From contig JANNBJ010000064.1 of assembly GCA_031385325.1 (NCBI GenBank), forward strand, positions 1-61,290: a stretch of 61,290 nt of DNA, read 5' to 3'. The translations under genes were made by a program, and so were the position numbers. Positions 8,781 through 17,499 of the stretch are shown here, one piece after another. The notes under the pieces are model-generated. The model searched no databases, had not been told where the DNA came from, and saw nothing but the letters and a program-made list of their open reading frames with translations. The stretch's first letter is position 1; the number at the start of each line of letters is the position of its first letter. The stretch is from SYFY01 sp031385325. GTDB lineage: Bacteria; Pseudomonadota; Gammaproteobacteria; Pseudomonadales; Azotimanducaceae.

Positions 8781-9775
8781 GCGCGATTGCGATCTGTGTG
8801 AACCCGATGTCCGGACGTGATGTGCGGCGGCTGGCTGCGCGCGCAACGAACATGACACATGAGGCCAAGAGGGATCTGGTGGCGCGCATCGCCGCTGGCG
8901 CCGATGCCATGGGTGCCACGGACATCTATGTCACCCGCGAGCCCTTTCGGATTGCCTCGGCGGCGCTCGAACAGATGAGTCTCAAGGCGCGGGTTCATGT
9001 CCTTGAGTTCAAGCTGCGCAGTGATGCGAGTGACACCGAGACGGCGGTTCATCGATTCCTTGCCGAAGGTGTGCAGACCATTGTGTCGCTCGGTGGTGAT
9101 GGTACCAATCGGGCCATGGTGCGAGCCTCATGTGACTATCATCTGATACCGCTTTCCACGGGCACCAACAATGTGTTTCCCGAGTTGGTGGAGCCGACGA
9201 TTGCCGGCATGGTTGCTGCGCTACAGGCGCGTGGCCAATTGCCGGAACATCTGAGCCGTCGAGCGAAAGTACTGCATGTCCGATCACCGCGGGGCAACGA
9301 TGTCGGGCTGATCGATGCCGTGCTGCTGGAGCGTGATCACGTTGGCAACTTGCTGCCGTTTGATTCAGGTCGTCTCAAGCAGATCCTCTTGACCCGCGCC
9401 GAGCCCGACGCCATTGGCATGTCTCCCATCGGTGGACTGATCCAGCCGGTTTACGCGGAGGATGATGGTGGTCTCCTGCTGCACTTGGGTCCGGGTGGGG
9501 GGCCGGGTGGTTATGAGCTTGAAGCACCGCTCTCACCAGGTGCTTTCCAATCGGTTCAGGTGAAGAGCGTGACGCCGATCCAGATGGGTGTGGCCGTGCC
9601 ATTTCGAGGTAAAGGCGTGCTCGCGCTGGATGGTGATCGTGATCATCGCCTGGAGGTCAACGAATCAGCCGTGGTGGAAATTCGGCGGGATGGTCCACTG
9701 ATCATCGACGTCCGCGCCGCCATGCGTCACGCGGTGGCTGAAGGTATGATTGCGCGCCGTTCGACCGGAGCCTGA
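8777..9775 (+). CDS. AcoX-like ATP-NAD kinase family protein
   Basis: This 332-residue protein has the NAD kinase/diacylglycerol kinase fold, with GGDGT at 106-110 and NPMSGRDVRRL at the N-terminus. The latter is typical of the AcoX branch found in acetoin catabolism clusters rather than of housekeeping NadK. The STGTNN segment near residue 136 fits the cofactor pocket. The substrate of AcoX-like proteins is not established. There are no acetoin dehydrogenase genes nearby; instead it overlaps an S9 peptidase by 4 bp and precedes fabV by 9 bp. A role in NAD(P) supply for FolA and FabV is possible but is inference. Confidence 0.8.
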   Translation: MSAIAICVNPMSGRDVRRLAARATNMTHEAKRDLVARIAAGADAMGATDIYVTREPFRIASAALEQMSLKARVHVLEFKLRSDASDTETAVHRFLAEGVQTIVSLGGDGTNRAMVRASCDYHLIPLSTGTNNVFPELVEPTIAGMVAALQARGQLPEHLSRRAKVLHVRSPRGNDVGLIDAVLLERDHVGNLLPFDSGRLKQILLTRAEPDAIGMSPIGGLIQPVYAEDDGGLLLHLGPGGGPGGYELEAPLSPGAFQSVQVKSVTPIQMGVAVPFRGKGVLALDGDRDHRLEVNESAVVEIRRDGPLIIDVRAAMRHAVAEGMIARRSTGA

Positions 9776-9784
9776 GTCAAAACC

Positions 9785-10981
9785 ATGATCGTCAAACCCA
9801 GAATTCGCGGCTTCATCTGCACCACTGCGCACCCAACCGGGTGTGCGGCGCATGTGCAATCGCAGATCGACTACGTCAGATCGCGGACGGCGCTGACTGC
9901 TGGTGCGCCCAAGCGCGTGCTGGTACTTGGCTGCTCTGGCGGTTATGGCCTCTCGTCGCGAGTGACCGCAGCGTTTGGTGGTGGCGCGGCAACTCTGGGT
10001 GTGTCCTTCGAAAAGGCACCGGCGGATAACAAGACCGCCAGTGCTGGCTGGTACAACAACATCGCCTTCGAACGTGCAGCCGAACAGGCCGGGTTGTATG
10101 CCAGGACACTGGACGGTGATGCTTTTTCGGATGCAATGAAGACGAGAGTCATCGACGAAATCAAGGCAGGCATGGGACAGATCGACATGCTGGTCTACAG
10201 TCTTGCGTCACCCGTGCGACAGCACCCGCGCACTGGAGTGTTGCACCGCTCCTCGATCAAGCCGTTAGGCGAAGCGCTGCATATCAAGTCGGTGCACGTG
10301 GATCGAGGCGAGGTGATCGAGGTTGACCTCGAACCCGCGACACCCGAAGAAACCGCGAATACGGTGGCCGTTATGGGCGGTGAGGATTGGGAATTCTGGA
10401 TCGATGCACTGGCGGGCGCCAAGCTGCTGGCTCCCGGCTTCCGGACGCTGGCCTTCACCTACATCGGCACCGAACTCACCTGGCCCATCTATTGGGAAGG
10501 CACGCTTGGCAAGGCCAAGGAAGATCTTGATCGAGCCGCCAGTGCGATGCAGCCCAAATTGGTTGGCCTTGGTGGTGATGCGAGGGTCGCGGTACTCAAG
10601 GCCATTGTCAGCCAGGCGTCTTCTGCAATTCCCGTCGTCCCGCTTTATGTTGCGCTGCTGTTCAAGGTCATGAAGGCGCGTGGTGATCACGAGGACTGTA
10701 TCCGACACATTCATCGTTTGTTCGAAACCCAGCTTCTCGCAGGTACGAAATTGCGTCTTGATGAGGTCGGACGAATCCGCATGGATGACATCGAGTTGTT
10801 GCCGGATATCCAGGCTGAAGTGCGACGTCGCTGGGCATTGGTGAATTCCGGGAATCTCGCGGAGCTCGGCGACCTCAGCGGTTTTCGTGAAGACTTTCTC
10901 AGGATATTCGGCTTTGGTTTTACCGGTGTCGATTACGAAGCCGAGGTTGATCCGACTCTTGGTTTGGTAATTGAGGCGTAG
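9785..10981 (+). CDS. fabV: FabV-type trans-2-enoyl-ACP/CoA reductase (NADH)
   Basis: This 398-residue protein matches FabV, which performs the last reduction of the fatty-acid elongation cycle. The catalytic Tyr-x8-Lys is Y236 and K245 in IYWEGTLGKAK. The nucleotide site reads VLGCSGGYGLSSR (48-60), with acidic E76 after strand 2 consistent with NADH preference. FabV is about 50 percent longer than FabI and is known in other bacteria to be refractory to triclosan. It ends the thyA-folA-peptidase-NAD kinase-fabV run; no fabI is visible in the window. Confidence 0.95.
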   Translation: MIVKPRIRGFICTTAHPTGCAAHVQSQIDYVRSRTALTAGAPKRVLVLGCSGGYGLSSRVTAAFGGGAATLGVSFEKAPADNKTASAGWYNNIAFERAAEQAGLYARTLDGDAFSDAMKTRVIDEIKAGMGQIDMLVYSLASPVRQHPRTGVLHRSSIKPLGEALHIKSVHVDRGEVIEVDLEPATPEETANTVAVMGGEDWEFWIDALAGAKLLAPGFRTLAFTYIGTELTWPIYWEGTLGKAKEDLDRAASAMQPKLVGLGGDARVAVLKAIVSQASSAIPVVPLYVALLFKVMKARGDHEDCIRHIHRLFETQLLAGTKLRLDEVGRIRMDDIELLPDIQAEVRRRWALVNSGNLAELGDLSGFREDFLRIFGFGFTGVDYEAEVDPTLGLVIEA

Positions 10982-11090
10982 GTGAGGAGTAGGTGAAGAG
11001 AGCGTGAGGGCTGACTGAGGGCTGCTGGCTGTCAGCATCTCAGGGCAAGCACGCACATCTTTATCTCCGGCGTCGATTCATGCTGACAAG

Positions 11091-12164
11091 ATGAATCTCA
11101 CGTCATCCGAACGTGCAGTCTGGTGGCTGCGATCAACCCTGTTTATCTTGCTGGGCCTGCTGGTTGTTTGTCCGCAAGCCTGGACGCAAGGATCTGATCT
11201 TGCTGCCCTGCTGACGGCCGTAGTCTGGTGCGCGTTGGCGCGCCGTGTTCGCCAACCGTGGGCGGCGGTGCTGGAGGCGGTGATTGCCGGTTGCATTCTC
11301 TGGCTCGGGCAAGCCCCGGCGCAGGTTGCAGCGGCAGCGGTGGTGACCTTTACGGTCAGCCATGTCGCGTTGTACGGGCATCAGGCGCCGGCCAGTGTGC
11401 TTGCACTGTTGCTGATCGCGAGTCCGCTGATCGGTATGGACACATCTCACGGGTGGATTACCGTCGGTAGTGGATTGCTGCTGGTGCTGGGTACCAGCGC
11501 GGTCGCGGGTCTGGCGTTTCGTCGTCAGCAATCGGTTCGCGCCCGGCTGCACAGGCTGGCACATCGAGCCGAGCGGATGTCGTTCTATCTGCCGGATTTG
11601 CTCAGGCGGCGGTTAAGACACGAGCCGATACCCCCATGTCAGCTGGAGCGGGTGTGGCTGGTGCTGGTTTTTATTGATCAGGTCGACTTCACGCGTTACA
11701 CCCAGTCGGCCGGTCTCGAGTTGATCGAACAACGTGTGCAGGCTTTTGTGCGGGAGATTCGCCTGCTGGCTCGTTTGCATGGCGGTGTCGTGATGAAACT
11801 GCTCGGTGACGGCGCGTTGCTCGCATTTCCGGCGCACTGCGAAGCCGAGCAGATAGATGCCTGTCGACGGGCGTGGGCGCTTGCTCGCGATGCGTTGGCG
11901 GTGCATCCAGAGCCAGGCGTTGGTGAGCTCAGAGTCGGGATCGCCGCCGGCGAGTGCAGTCTGGGCGACTGGGGCACCGATGATCTGCTCGACTTCACGG
12001 TGATCGGCCCGGCCGTCAATCTGGCATCGCGCCTGCAGTCCAGCACCGAAGCCGGCCGCGGGCTGATGTGCGCGGTCACTGCGCAGCGGCTCGATCAGCT
12101 GGGCAATCCACGCTGTCTGGAACTGCGAGGTCTGGGCCCCATGACCGCTTATGCCGTACCTTGA
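11091..12164 (+). CDS. membrane-anchored class III adenylate/guanylate cyclase
   Basis: This 357-residue protein has an N-terminal membrane region of about four to five hydrophobic helices (residues 13-145) and a C-terminal class III cyclase domain (about 185-355). Metal-binding aspartates are D196 in VFIDQVDFTRYT and D240 in LLGDGALLAF; GPAVNLASRLQ supplies the transition-state Asn and Arg. It should make cAMP (or cGMP) at the inner membrane. The link to the Crp-like regulator at 54.4 kb is doubtful, because that protein lacks an obvious cAMP pocket. It is a single gene between fabV and hemE. Confidence 0.85.
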   Translation: MNLTSSERAVWWLRSTLFILLGLLVVCPQAWTQGSDLAALLTAVVWCALARRVRQPWAAVLEAVIAGCILWLGQAPAQVAAAAVVTFTVSHVALYGHQAPASVLALLLIASPLIGMDTSHGWITVGSGLLLVLGTSAVAGLAFRRQQSVRARLHRLAHRAERMSFYLPDLLRRRLRHEPIPPCQLERVWLVLVFIDQVDFTRYTQSAGLELIEQRVQAFVREIRLLARLHGGVVMKLLGDGALLAFPAHCEAEQIDACRRAWALARDALAVHPEPGVGELRVGIAAGECSLGDWGTDDLLDFTVIGPAVNLASRLQSSTEAGRGLMCAVTAQRLDQLGNPRCLELRGLGPMTAYAVP

Positions 12165-12266
12165 CGGCCGCTGACACCCCCGGGTTTGTGCATCGAAAGT
12201 GGTGAGCACACGGGCGGTTTGCTATGGTCGCGCCCGCAGTAATAACGGGTTCCCGGGACTTCATTC

Positions 12267-13298
12267 ATGGCGAAGATCTTTCTTGATGCAGCACGTGGTC
12301 TCGCCACGCCCTACACACCCATCTGGCTGAATCGCCAGGCCGGTCGATACATGCCCGAATACCATCAGGTAAAAGGCAAAACGCCCAGTCTCCAGTTTTT
12401 CAAGGACCCGGAGCGTGCTGCACGCGCCACGCTCGATGCGCAGCGAATTCTTGGTGTTGACGCCGCCATCCTGTTTGCGGACTTGTTACCCGTCATGGAG
12501 CCGATGGGCCTGAACCTCGACTATCTGGTGGGCGAAGGGCCGGTGTTCGCGAATCCGCTTCGCACACCAGCCGACGTTCAAGCGCTGCGTGTTGTCCCGG
12601 CGATTGAGGGCACGCCGTACATCGCGCAAACCGTCCGGAACGTACTGGCAGAACTGCCGAAGGAGGTTGCGTTGATCGGTTTTGCGGGCGCGCCGTTTAC
12701 ACTTGCGTCCTATGCCATAGAGGGCAAGGGTTCACGCAACTATGTGCATGTGAAGAAGTTCATGTATCAGGCGGAACCTGCCTGGCACGCGTTGTGTGCA
12801 AAGCTTACGGAACAAGTGGCTGACTACCTCACCTTGCAGATCAAGGCTGGTGTAGAGGCGGTGCAGTTGTTCGATACCTGGGTCGGTCACCTGAGTGTTG
12901 CGGACTTCCGGCGTTATGTTGCACCGTCGCTGCGAGATCTCCTCGGCCGTTTGCGAGCCGCCAATCCCCATGTGCCGATTATCTATTTCGGTACTGGCAA
13001 TCATCATCTGCTGGATGATGTTGCTGCCCTGAATCCGGATGTCATCGCATTCGACTGGCGTACCCCGCTCGGGACCACCTGGACGCGGCTTGGCAACAAG
13101 TCGGTGCAGGGGAATCTGGATCCGATCGTCCTGTGCGCAGATCGTGCCACTGTCGAAGCGCAAGCCGGCGCCATTCTCGGCGAGGTTCGCGGGCGCAATG
13201 GCCATATCTTCAATCTTGGACACGGCATCATTCCGGAAACACCCGTCGACAACGTGAAGCATCTCGTTGAGTTCGTGCAGCGCAGCAGCGGACGGTAG
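12267..13298 (+). CDS. hemE: uroporphyrinogen decarboxylase
   Basis: This 343-residue protein converts uroporphyrinogen III to coproporphyrinogen III in heme synthesis. The N-terminal signature PIWLNRQAGRYMPEY contains the invariant Arg residues, and ILFADLLPVMEPMGL and FAGAPFTLASY are conserved segments around the substrate pocket. The start at 12267 gives MAKIFLDAARG. The next gene, a VanZ-like protein, follows by 8 bp, so the two are probably transcribed together. Confidence 0.96.
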   Translation: MAKIFLDAARGLATPYTPIWLNRQAGRYMPEYHQVKGKTPSLQFFKDPERAARATLDAQRILGVDAAILFADLLPVMEPMGLNLDYLVGEGPVFANPLRTPADVQALRVVPAIEGTPYIAQTVRNVLAELPKEVALIGFAGAPFTLASYAIEGKGSRNYVHVKKFMYQAEPAWHALCAKLTEQVADYLTLQIKAGVEAVQLFDTWVGHLSVADFRRYVAPSLRDLLGRLRAANPHVPIIYFGTGNHHLLDDVAALNPDVIAFDWRTPLGTTWTRLGNKSVQGNLDPIVLCADRATVEAQAGAILGEVRGRNGHIFNLGHGIIPETPVDNVKHLVEFVQRSSGR

Positions 13299-13306
13299 TC
13301 GCTGCC

Positions 13307-13693
13307 TTGAAGCTGCGCCTGATCCTCTGGCAACTGGCCTTCTGGACCGCCTTTTTTTCTGTCACATGGCTCGCGCTGACACCCAGGCCTCCCAGGCCGA
13401 TTGCCGAAATCAGTGATATCGCGCTGCATTCGGTGGCGTTTCTGGTACTGACGTTCATGCTCGCCATGGCCCATTTTCGACGAGGTCACCTCTGGCCGGC
13501 TGCCCTGATGTTTATCTACGGGGCCAGCCTCGAACTCGTGCAAGGTCTCATGGGCGCACGCGTTGCTGAGTGGAAGGACCTGGGTGTGGATATGGTCGGG
13601 ATAACCTTGGGTCTGGTGTTGCTGCATTTTGCAGGCGACGCGGTGGATGGCTTGTTGCAGACTGTGCTCAGAGCCGTTCATCTGGAGAAATGA
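13307..13693 (+). CDS. VanZ-like membrane protein
   Basis: A 128-residue protein with three to four predicted membrane helices and the VanZ-type pattern, including DIALHSVAFLVLTFML and GASLELVQ with its conserved acidic residue. The start is a TTG at 13307. VanZ proteins can raise teicoplanin resistance in Gram-positives, but their role in Gram-negatives is unknown. It sits 8 bp after hemE and one base before the next gene, in an apparent three-gene unit. Confidence 0.75.
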   Translation: MKLRLILWQLAFWTAFFSVTWLALTPRPPRPIAEISDIALHSVAFLVLTFMLAMAHFRRGHLWPAALMFIYGASLELVQGLMGARVAEWKDLGVDMVGITLGLVLLHFAGDAVDGLLQTVLRAVHLEK

Positions 13694-13694
13694 A

Positions 13695-14216
13695 ATGGTC
13701 TGGGTCAAACGCACATTGTGGTTGTTGCTGACGTTGCTGGTCGGCGTGTTGATCCTGCAAGGTGTTGCCTCGGAGAGTGGCGAAGTTGTCGTTCTCAGTA
13801 CGCAGGGCTCAGGAGACAAGCCAGAAGAAACCCGTTTGTGGGTGGTGGACCTGGATGGGTTTCAGTATCTGCGCGCCGGACAGCCAGAGTCCGCATGGCT
13901 GAAGCGCCTTCAGGTTGCACCCCGCGTAGGTGTTGAGCGTGGTGATGACCGCATGGCCTACGACGCCATACCGGAGCCCGAACGTCGCGACGAGATTAAT
14001 GCTCTGATGGCCGACAAGTATGGTTGGGCGGATGCCTTTATCGGCAAGCTGTTTGGTCGTGATGATGCAACGCCGGTCCGCCTTGTTCCGGTACTGGATA
14101 CAACACCTCCGGTGCCAACGCCTGCGCCGGTCGAAATCCAGATTGAATCAGCTACCGAAGAAGTCACGCCGGCAGAGCCTCAGACCAGTGGAGAGCCTCA
14201 GGCCAGCGGAATGTAG
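13695..14216 (+). CDS. membrane-anchored protein, possibly split-barrel nitroreductase/DUF385-like
   Basis: This 173-residue protein has one N-terminal membrane helix (about residues 6-23), then a soluble part with VVLSTQGSGDKPEETRLWVV and LQVAPRVGVE. These segments resemble the FMN or F420-binding split beta-barrel proteins of the deazaflavin nitroreductase type; the assignment is tentative. The C-terminal 35 residues are Pro-, Glu- and Ala-rich and look disordered. It starts one base after the VanZ stop. Its 3-prime end overlaps the convergent araC-type gene by 19 bp. Confidence 0.6.
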   Translation: MVWVKRTLWLLLTLLVGVLILQGVASESGEVVVLSTQGSGDKPEETRLWVVDLDGFQYLRAGQPESAWLKRLQVAPRVGVERGDDRMAYDAIPEPERRDEINALMADKYGWADAFIGKLFGRDDATPVRLVPVLDTTPPVPTPAPVEIQIESATEEVTPAEPQTSGEPQASGM

Positions 14217-15133
14217 AGCTCTGTTCGCAGCTGATCCACCGGCACGTCCATCGGCGTGTTGAGATAACGCTCGAAACTCGGGCTGTCCGCGAGGCGATGT
14301 CCGCTGTGTGGCAGCCACTGTCCCATGAACTGTGCCCAGGTGTCTCCGATTCGGTCATAACCACCTTCATGCATGGTGCAAGCGTATCGACCAGCGGGCA
14401 GCATGTTCTCACCAACCGTCGGCGGCAGGTCCTTGTCGGCGGCTACCGACAACGCCGCCTCGGCTCGCAACTCGCTTGCTGGCGTTGACTCGGGATCGTC
14501 GAAATACAAGGCAATCATCGCGGCCTGCGGGCCGAACAGTCCCGCTGGTCCGGCGATCTGCCCAAGCCTTGCAAACGCTTCGCTGATTCGATTGTACGGG
14601 CCCCGGTGTTCGACGGTCGCCAGGCGCTGCGCCGGTAACTCGCGAATTTCAACGTGCATGGTGACTCCTGCGTCGGTGTGTATGAAGAAGGAGAATTCAT
14701 CGTCCAGCGCCGGTGCGAGCTCTGGAAAATGCAGCCCCGAACGAGTGGCGAGCTGAATTCTGAAAGTGCTGTAGGTCATGGCCGCTTCAGGATCGCGCGA
14801 AGTTCGAAAGACAGACGGGGAACAGGCATAACTGGCCCTGAACACCCGCGTGAAAGCTTCGTGTGTTTCATACCCGGCGGCAAAGGCAATCTGCGTCACC
14901 GGTGCGTCGGTATTGAGCAATTGCGATGCGGCTCGTTCAAGTCGCAGACGACGATGCACTTCGAGCGGCGTCTCGCCGACCAGACCGCGGAACATGCGGT
15001 GAAAGTGGAATGTCGACATTGCCGCTTCGCTGGCCAGAGCGTCGAGATCAAGCGCCGTATCAAGTCCGCGCGTGATGGTCTGCACAGTCTTCTGGACCGC
15101 GCGCTGGTAGAAAGTTCTGGTGTTGGCTCGCAT
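14198..15133 (-). CDS. AraC-family regulator with GyrI-like effector domain
   Basis: This 311-residue protein has an N-terminal AraC DNA-binding domain (about 15-115) with two helix-turn-helix units; the second contains VTQIAFAAGYETHEAFTRVF. A C-terminal GyrI-like domain (about 155-310), starting VEIRELPAQRLATVEHRGPYN, probably binds a hydrophobic ligand, as in Rob and BmrR-type regulators. Such proteins usually activate efflux or detoxification genes. No efflux gene is adjacent; the upstream neighbour on the same strand side is a transglutaminase gene 95 bp away. Confidence 0.88.
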   Translation of the reverse strand: MRANTRTFYQRAVQKTVQTITRGLDTALDLDALASEAAMSTFHFHRMFRGLVGETPLEVHRRLRLERAASQLLNTDAPVTQIAFAAGYETHEAFTRVFRASYACSPSVFRTSRDPEAAMTYSTFRIQLATRSGLHFPELAPALDDEFSFFIHTDAGVTMHVEIRELPAQRLATVEHRGPYNRISEAFARLGQIAGPAGLFGPQAAMIALYFDDPESTPASELRAEAALSVAADKDLPPTVGENMLPAGRYACTMHEGGYDRIGDTWAQFMGQWLPHSGHRLADSPSFERYLNTPMDVPVDQLRTELYIPLA

Positions 15134-15228
15134 GCGACAAACTTATCAAGCTCGACCTGGCCGCGCTTGATCCGTATTGCGAATTTGCAGTTTGCAACAG
15201 TGTGCCCGAACCGCACAGCGGCTTCGGA

Positions 15229-16098
15229 CTAAATACCGCGGTCGGTCGACAACGCACAGGCTTGGAAGTGCGGCATCTCCGTCGTGTTGGTGTCATCCGT
15301 AATCGCGGTCGCGCGTATGACCGGCTGCGCGGAGGAGACACCACCAAAAATTGTCGCGAAGGCCACGTCCGCCGCGTCACGCCCAGTTCCAAATCGCACC
15401 AGGCCCATGGGTATGGTCAGTCCAGAAGGATCAAATATGTACCAGCGATCAGCCAGATAAACCTCCACGTACGCGTGGAAATCGGGAGGTCCGTAACCGA
15501 GTGGGCAACCATAGTCAGTACCCGTGACAAATCGGGCGGGTATGTTGATGGCGCGGCACAACGCAATCATCAGATGTGCAAAATCGCGGCAAATACCCAC
15601 CCTGTCTGAGAGTGTGTCCAAGGCCGAGGTGGTGGAGTTGGATGTGTTCGAAGTGAACGTCACGTGTCGTTTTACCCAATCGCAAATCGCCTGGACACGC
15701 CCGTAACCCATATTGATGTGGCCAAACTCAGTTGCAGCGAACCGGAGCAACCGGTCTGACTGACAATATCGGCTGGGGTAGAGGTAGCCAATCACATCGA
15801 ACGGGAGGTTGCGCACCGGTACTTCCTGGATGAGCCACGTGTCACCGAGGTGATGGAGCACATCAACAGTCGCCGAGTACGTCACCCGCAGATCACCTGG
15901 ATCGGCGTGCAGACGCGAGTAGCGATTACTGGTCGTCGAGTCGGTCCAGACTTGCGGCTCGCAGGGCTGGTTGATGGTTAGCTGTTCCGCGACAACGCGC
16001 TGATTGCGGGTGTGCGCAGCATGGATGTTGAACAGGAAATCAGCACCATATCCATCGATCCAGTAGTTCAGGTCCAGTTGCAGCTGAATTCGGATCAT
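15229..16098 (-). CDS. transglutaminase-like cysteine protease family protein
   Basis: This 289-residue protein has an N-terminal beta region (about 1-110) and a transglutaminase core with catalytic C170 in RVGICRDFAHL, H208 in DFHAYVEV and D223 in YIFDPSG. The N-terminal part resembles the bacterial transglutaminase N-terminal region. Function in bacteria is usually peptide hydrolysis or cross-linking; substrate unknown. No signal peptide is apparent. The gene is divergent from a histidine kinase across about 250 bp that holds two copies of the window-wide palindrome. Confidence 0.85.
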   Translation of the reverse strand: MIRIQLQLDLNYWIDGYGADFLFNIHAAHTRNQRVVAEQLTINQPCEPQVWTDSTTSNRYSRLHADPGDLRVTYSATVDVLHHLGDTWLIQEVPVRNLPFDVIGYLYPSRYCQSDRLLRFAATEFGHINMGYGRVQAICDWVKRHVTFTSNTSNSTTSALDTLSDRVGICRDFAHLMIALCRAINIPARFVTGTDYGCPLGYGPPDFHAYVEVYLADRWYIFDPSGLTIPMGLVRFGTGRDAADVAFATIFGGVSSAQPVIRATAITDDTNTTEMPHFQACALSTDRGI

Positions 16099-16182
16099 GA
16101 GATGTGGACTTTGGCAGCCTGTGCAGTCTCGCGTGTTTTGGCGTGGCTCATTTCAGGAGTATGCAGCGGACCGGATGCCCGG

Positions 16183-16202
16183 ATCGTTCGTTACCGTACA
16201 GA
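16183..16202 (+). promoter_or_regulatory. Crp/Fnr-like palindrome, copy upstream of the soluble kinase (distal)
   Basis: Reads ATCGTTCG-TTAC-CGTACAGA. The right arm is a perfect match to the consensus TCTGTRCG-N4-CGYACAGA; the left arm matches partly. It lies 149 bp before the kinase ATG and 63 bp upstream of a second copy. The two share TACCGTACAGA. Confidence 0.5.
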
Positions 16203-16245
16203 TATCAAGAATAGAGATTCCGCCCCAAGCACGATTTGCTCCGAA

Positions 16246-16265
16246 TGTGTTTGCTACCGTACAGA
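16246..16265 (+). promoter_or_regulatory. Crp/Fnr-like palindrome, copy upstream of the soluble kinase (proximal)
   Basis: Reads TGTGTTTG-CTAC-CGTACAGA. TGT and ACA are in the correct 16 bp frame. It lies 86 bp upstream of the kinase ATG, within the distance range seen for the other copies. Confidence 0.55.
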
Positions 16266-16351
16266 ACCCGCGACAACGACTTACCTAAGGTGAGTCTATC
16301 CAATGCAGTAGTCCAACCCGTTAATTGATCCGCCGTGAAGCAGAACAAACC

Positions 16352-17089
16352 ATGTTGAACAACTCGCACGAAAATTTTCTGCCCGCGCTGGCCAATAGCG
16401 AGAGCCATGAGTTGACTGCCAGCATTGCCCACGAAATCAATCAACCACTGACGGCCATAACGATGTACGCACAAGCGTGCATTAAATTGTTGCAGAGTAC
16501 CAACGTCGATCAGCCCCGTCTGCTGCAAGCACTCCAAAAGCTCAGCCTGCAGTCATTGCGTGCGGGCGCCATCGTCGAGCGCATTCAGCGATCACTGAGT
16601 GGTGAGACAAATCGGCGTGAGTGGATCAATCCAAACTGCCTGTTGACGGACCTCACCCAGCAAGTGACTGAAGATGGCCGCGTGCGAGACGTAGACCTGC
16701 AGTTTGAATTGGCGGCTGACGTACCGGTTGTGTGTTGTGATCCGGTTCAGGTGCAGCAGGTCTCGCTGAATCTGATTCGCAACGCGATTGATGCGATGAA
16801 CCAGATCGGTTGCATAAATGGCAATCGTGTCCTGGTGAGAAGCGCTGTGCTGGAGTCGTTTGTATGGATTGAAGTTGTCGACTCGGGTACCGGTGTGTCC
16901 CGGGCGGATGAGTCCCACGTATTCGACGCCTTCTACACGACGAAAAAAAGCGGCATGGGCATGGGATTGTCCATCTGTCGGTCCATCATCGCCCAGCATG
17001 GTGGCGACCTTGGGTTCAGGAACAACCTCGACCACGGCGCGACGTTCTACTTCTGTTTGCCCTCGGGAGTGGACCTACGCCATGCATGA
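16352..17089 (+). CDS. soluble sensor histidine kinase (HEINQPL type)
   Basis: This 245-residue protein has no membrane helix or recognisable sensor domain. It contains the H-box IAHEINQPLTAI (typical of the HPK4 FixL/DctB group), N-box NLIRNAIDAM, G1 box DSGTGV, F-box FYTTKKSGMGMG and a C-terminal G2 region. The ATG at 16352 is preferred; an in-frame TTG 27 bp upstream is possible. It autophosphorylates on His and needs a partner response regulator, but none is adjacent. Two palindromic sites precede it, so it may belong to the same regulon as the hybrid kinase at 50.7 kb. Confidence 0.85.
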   Translation: MLNNSHENFLPALANSESHELTASIAHEINQPLTAITMYAQACIKLLQSTNVDQPRLLQALQKLSLQSLRAGAIVERIQRSLSGETNRREWINPNCLLTDLTQQVTEDGRVRDVDLQFELAADVPVVCCDPVQVQQVSLNLIRNAIDAMNQIGCINGNRVLVRSAVLESFVWIEVVDSGTGVSRADESHVFDAFYTTKKSGMGMGLSICRSIIAQHGGDLGFRNNLDHGATFYFCLPSGVDLRHA

Positions 17090-17170
17090 AGCGCTGAGAC
17101 TGCGGTATGCGTTTACCTTGATCGCTTCTGGAAAATTGGCCATGAAACCAGTTTGAAGACGCCGCGCCAG

Positions 17171-17206
17171 CCCATCCGCAGTCCCATCCGCAGTCCCATC
17201 CGCAGT
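17171..17206 (+). repeat. three perfect 12 bp tandem units (CCCATCCGCAGT)
   Basis: The unit CCCATCCGCAGT occurs three times head to tail at 17171, 17183 and 17195. In the frame of the small downstream gene it would encode repeated Pro-Ile-Arg-Ser, if translation began at the upstream TTG; with the ATG at 17222 it is non-coding leader. Confidence 0.9.
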
Positions 17207-17221
17207 CTTGGCAGCATCGGA

Positions 17222-17422
17222 ATGACGGCCGAAGAACAGGAGAAAGCGTCCGCGAATTTGTCAGCGAAGAGGCGGCGGATGATCGAAGGAAAAACCGACC
17301 AGACCGACAGGATCCCGGAACCTGACCCGATTTCGCAACGTAACCCCCGCAGCATGAGTTTGATGGAAACACTGGACCATCAATTCGAACAGATGTTCGG
17401 TGAGCCACCGGTGAAAAAGTAG
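17222..17422 (+). CDS. small hypothetical protein
   Basis: An open frame of 66 residues beginning MTAEEQEKASANL and ending FGEPPVKK: charged, soluble, probably partly helical. The frame remains open upstream to a TTG at 17153 through the 12 bp repeats. Neither start has a strong ribosome site. No family is recognised. Reasonable codon use and position between two real genes are the only support, so it could be spurious. Confidence 0.35.
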   Translation: MTAEEQEKASANLSAKRRRMIEGKTDQTDRIPEPDPISQRNPRSMSLMETLDHQFEQMFGEPPVKK

Positions 17423-17499
17423 CGTTGCATCCGGAGACGAGCACTGCTTCGGGCCGGCGGTTATTCGCACTATTCACAGGCAAAGTTTCGATGCCGAAA

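Noticed and set aside
11006..11037. GCTGAC...GTCAGC inverted repeat after fabV considered as a terminator
   Set aside because: Six-base arms with a 15-base loop and no T-run; too weak to call.
14654..15232. 192-residue plus-strand open frame across the AraC-type gene
   Set aside because: Antisense to a well-supported regulator and without domain similarity.
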